Shown here one piece after another: positions 63,569 to 64,000 of a stretch of DNA of 64,000 nucleotides. The DNA is taken from the NCBI RefSeq assembly GCF_918797505.1, contig NC_092798.1, positions 48,630,985-48,694,984 of the forward strand. The letters run 5' to 3'. A program made the position numbers and the translations under genes. The notes under the pieces were generated by a model. That model was not told the DNA's origin. It was given only the letters and a program-made list of their open reading frames with translations, and did not search any database. This stretch comes from Bemisia tabaci. Its lineage: Eukaryota; Arthropoda; Insecta; Hemiptera; Aleyrodidae. The first letter of the stretch is position 1. Each line of letters opens with the position of its first letter.

Positions 63569-63824
63569 TGGACCGCTTTTAGCAAAAAAGAACCAAGCCA
63601 CATGAGCTATTGCCAAATTTAACCAGAAAATTAAATTTTTTACAAGAAAACGTTTGTGCGGACTCCTTTGAAAATTTTAAGGAATTCGCGATGTCCTATG
63701 CAGAAAATTCACTAGAATTTGCACAAAAATCCGCACAACCGGTTTTATGTAAAAAAAAACTAAATTGCCTAATTAAATGGCAATAGCTGATGTGGTTTGG
63801 TCCCTTTCTGCTCAACGTGGTCCA
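63569..63824. repeat. Family G2 foldback (copy 2)
   Basis: TGGACCGCTTTTAGCAAAAA at the left mirrors TTCTGCTCAACGTGGTCCA at the right, with CACATGAGCTATTGCC and GGCAATAGCTGATGTGG inside the arms. Confidence 0.85.
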
Positions 63825-63829
63825 AATGA

Positions 63830-64000
63830 CAATTCAGTAGCCAAATAAATTGAAAAATTGTATGATGAAAATAGTTAAAATAGTTGTCAAAAGTAGCGAT
63901 CTCGTAGCGATAAATTGCAATGAAATTGCTATTTCGTATTCAAAAATCGAACATGACTATAAATAGCAAGTTCGTATTTCATAAGTACATTAAATTGCTA
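63830..64000. other. No gene seen
   Basis: AT-rich sequence with loosely repeated TAGCGAT and AAATTGC words; cut by the window end. Confidence 0.4.

Larger units (their letters stand above)
40065..64000 (+). other. Rx intron 2 (open-ended) or downstream sequence
   Basis: It begins with donor GTGAGA. No exon coding WFQNRRAKWRR or an OAR tail was found by eye in the following 24 kb, so the next exon probably lies beyond 64000. A diverged or very short exon could have been missed. This stretch is again mostly repeats. Confidence 0.55.

Overview
The window looks like insect nuclear DNA. It is AT-rich, with one recognisable split gene and otherwise a dense mosaic of short non-autonomous transposable elements and foldback repeats. 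Several repeats (families E, D, G and H below) resemble ones I associate with the whitefly Bemisia tabaci and relatives, so a hemipteran is my best guess. That is recall-based inference, not proof.

The one gene I can support is on the + strand: a paired-class homeobox gene of the Rx (retinal homeobox) type. Exon 1 (coding 8038-8341) carries the octapeptide HTIDAILG and ends in GTAAGT. A 31.4-kb intron follows. Exon 2 (39703-40064) carries homeodomain residues 1-46 and stops at the conserved 46/47 intron position. The two exons join in phase 1. The rest of the homeodomain (the WFQN recognition-helix part) and the C-terminus (OAR region) were not found by eye up to 64000, so the gene probably continues beyond the window.

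Layout. 1-7.4 kb: repeats, a 76-bp palindrome (2272-2347) and a 1.28-kb foldback (5664-6946). 7.4-8.35 kb: foldback U, then Rx exon 1. 8.35-39.7 kb: intron 1. It holds many foldback elements, a hAT-like element with an 8-bp target duplication (20351-21214), nested insertions at 16.7-17.2, 23.5-23.9 and 24.3-24.8 kb, a 2.76-kb giant foldback (33344-36105), several GC-rich stretches that might be conserved regulatory DNA, and a tandemly repeated copy of its own 3' splice site (39302-39728). 40.07-64 kb: more repeats, a 130-bp tandem array (53.56-54.19 kb), satellite-like units (45.95-46.35 and 61.44-62.04 kb) and more candidate regulatory islands.

The most interesting observations are these. 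(1) The exon-2 splice acceptor is triplicated; the two upstream copies could act as 90-nt in-frame cassette exons. (2) A foldback family has CACTG/CAGTG ends and 2-bp target duplications verifiable at eight insertions, and other families share the same ends. (3) Two hairpin families (D and J) share a loop but have different stems. (4) The 2.76-kb foldback has arms differing by one tandem unit.

Repeat family labels (A, B, C ...) are mine and apply only within this report. Repeat boundaries are by eye; those quoted with target duplications are exact.
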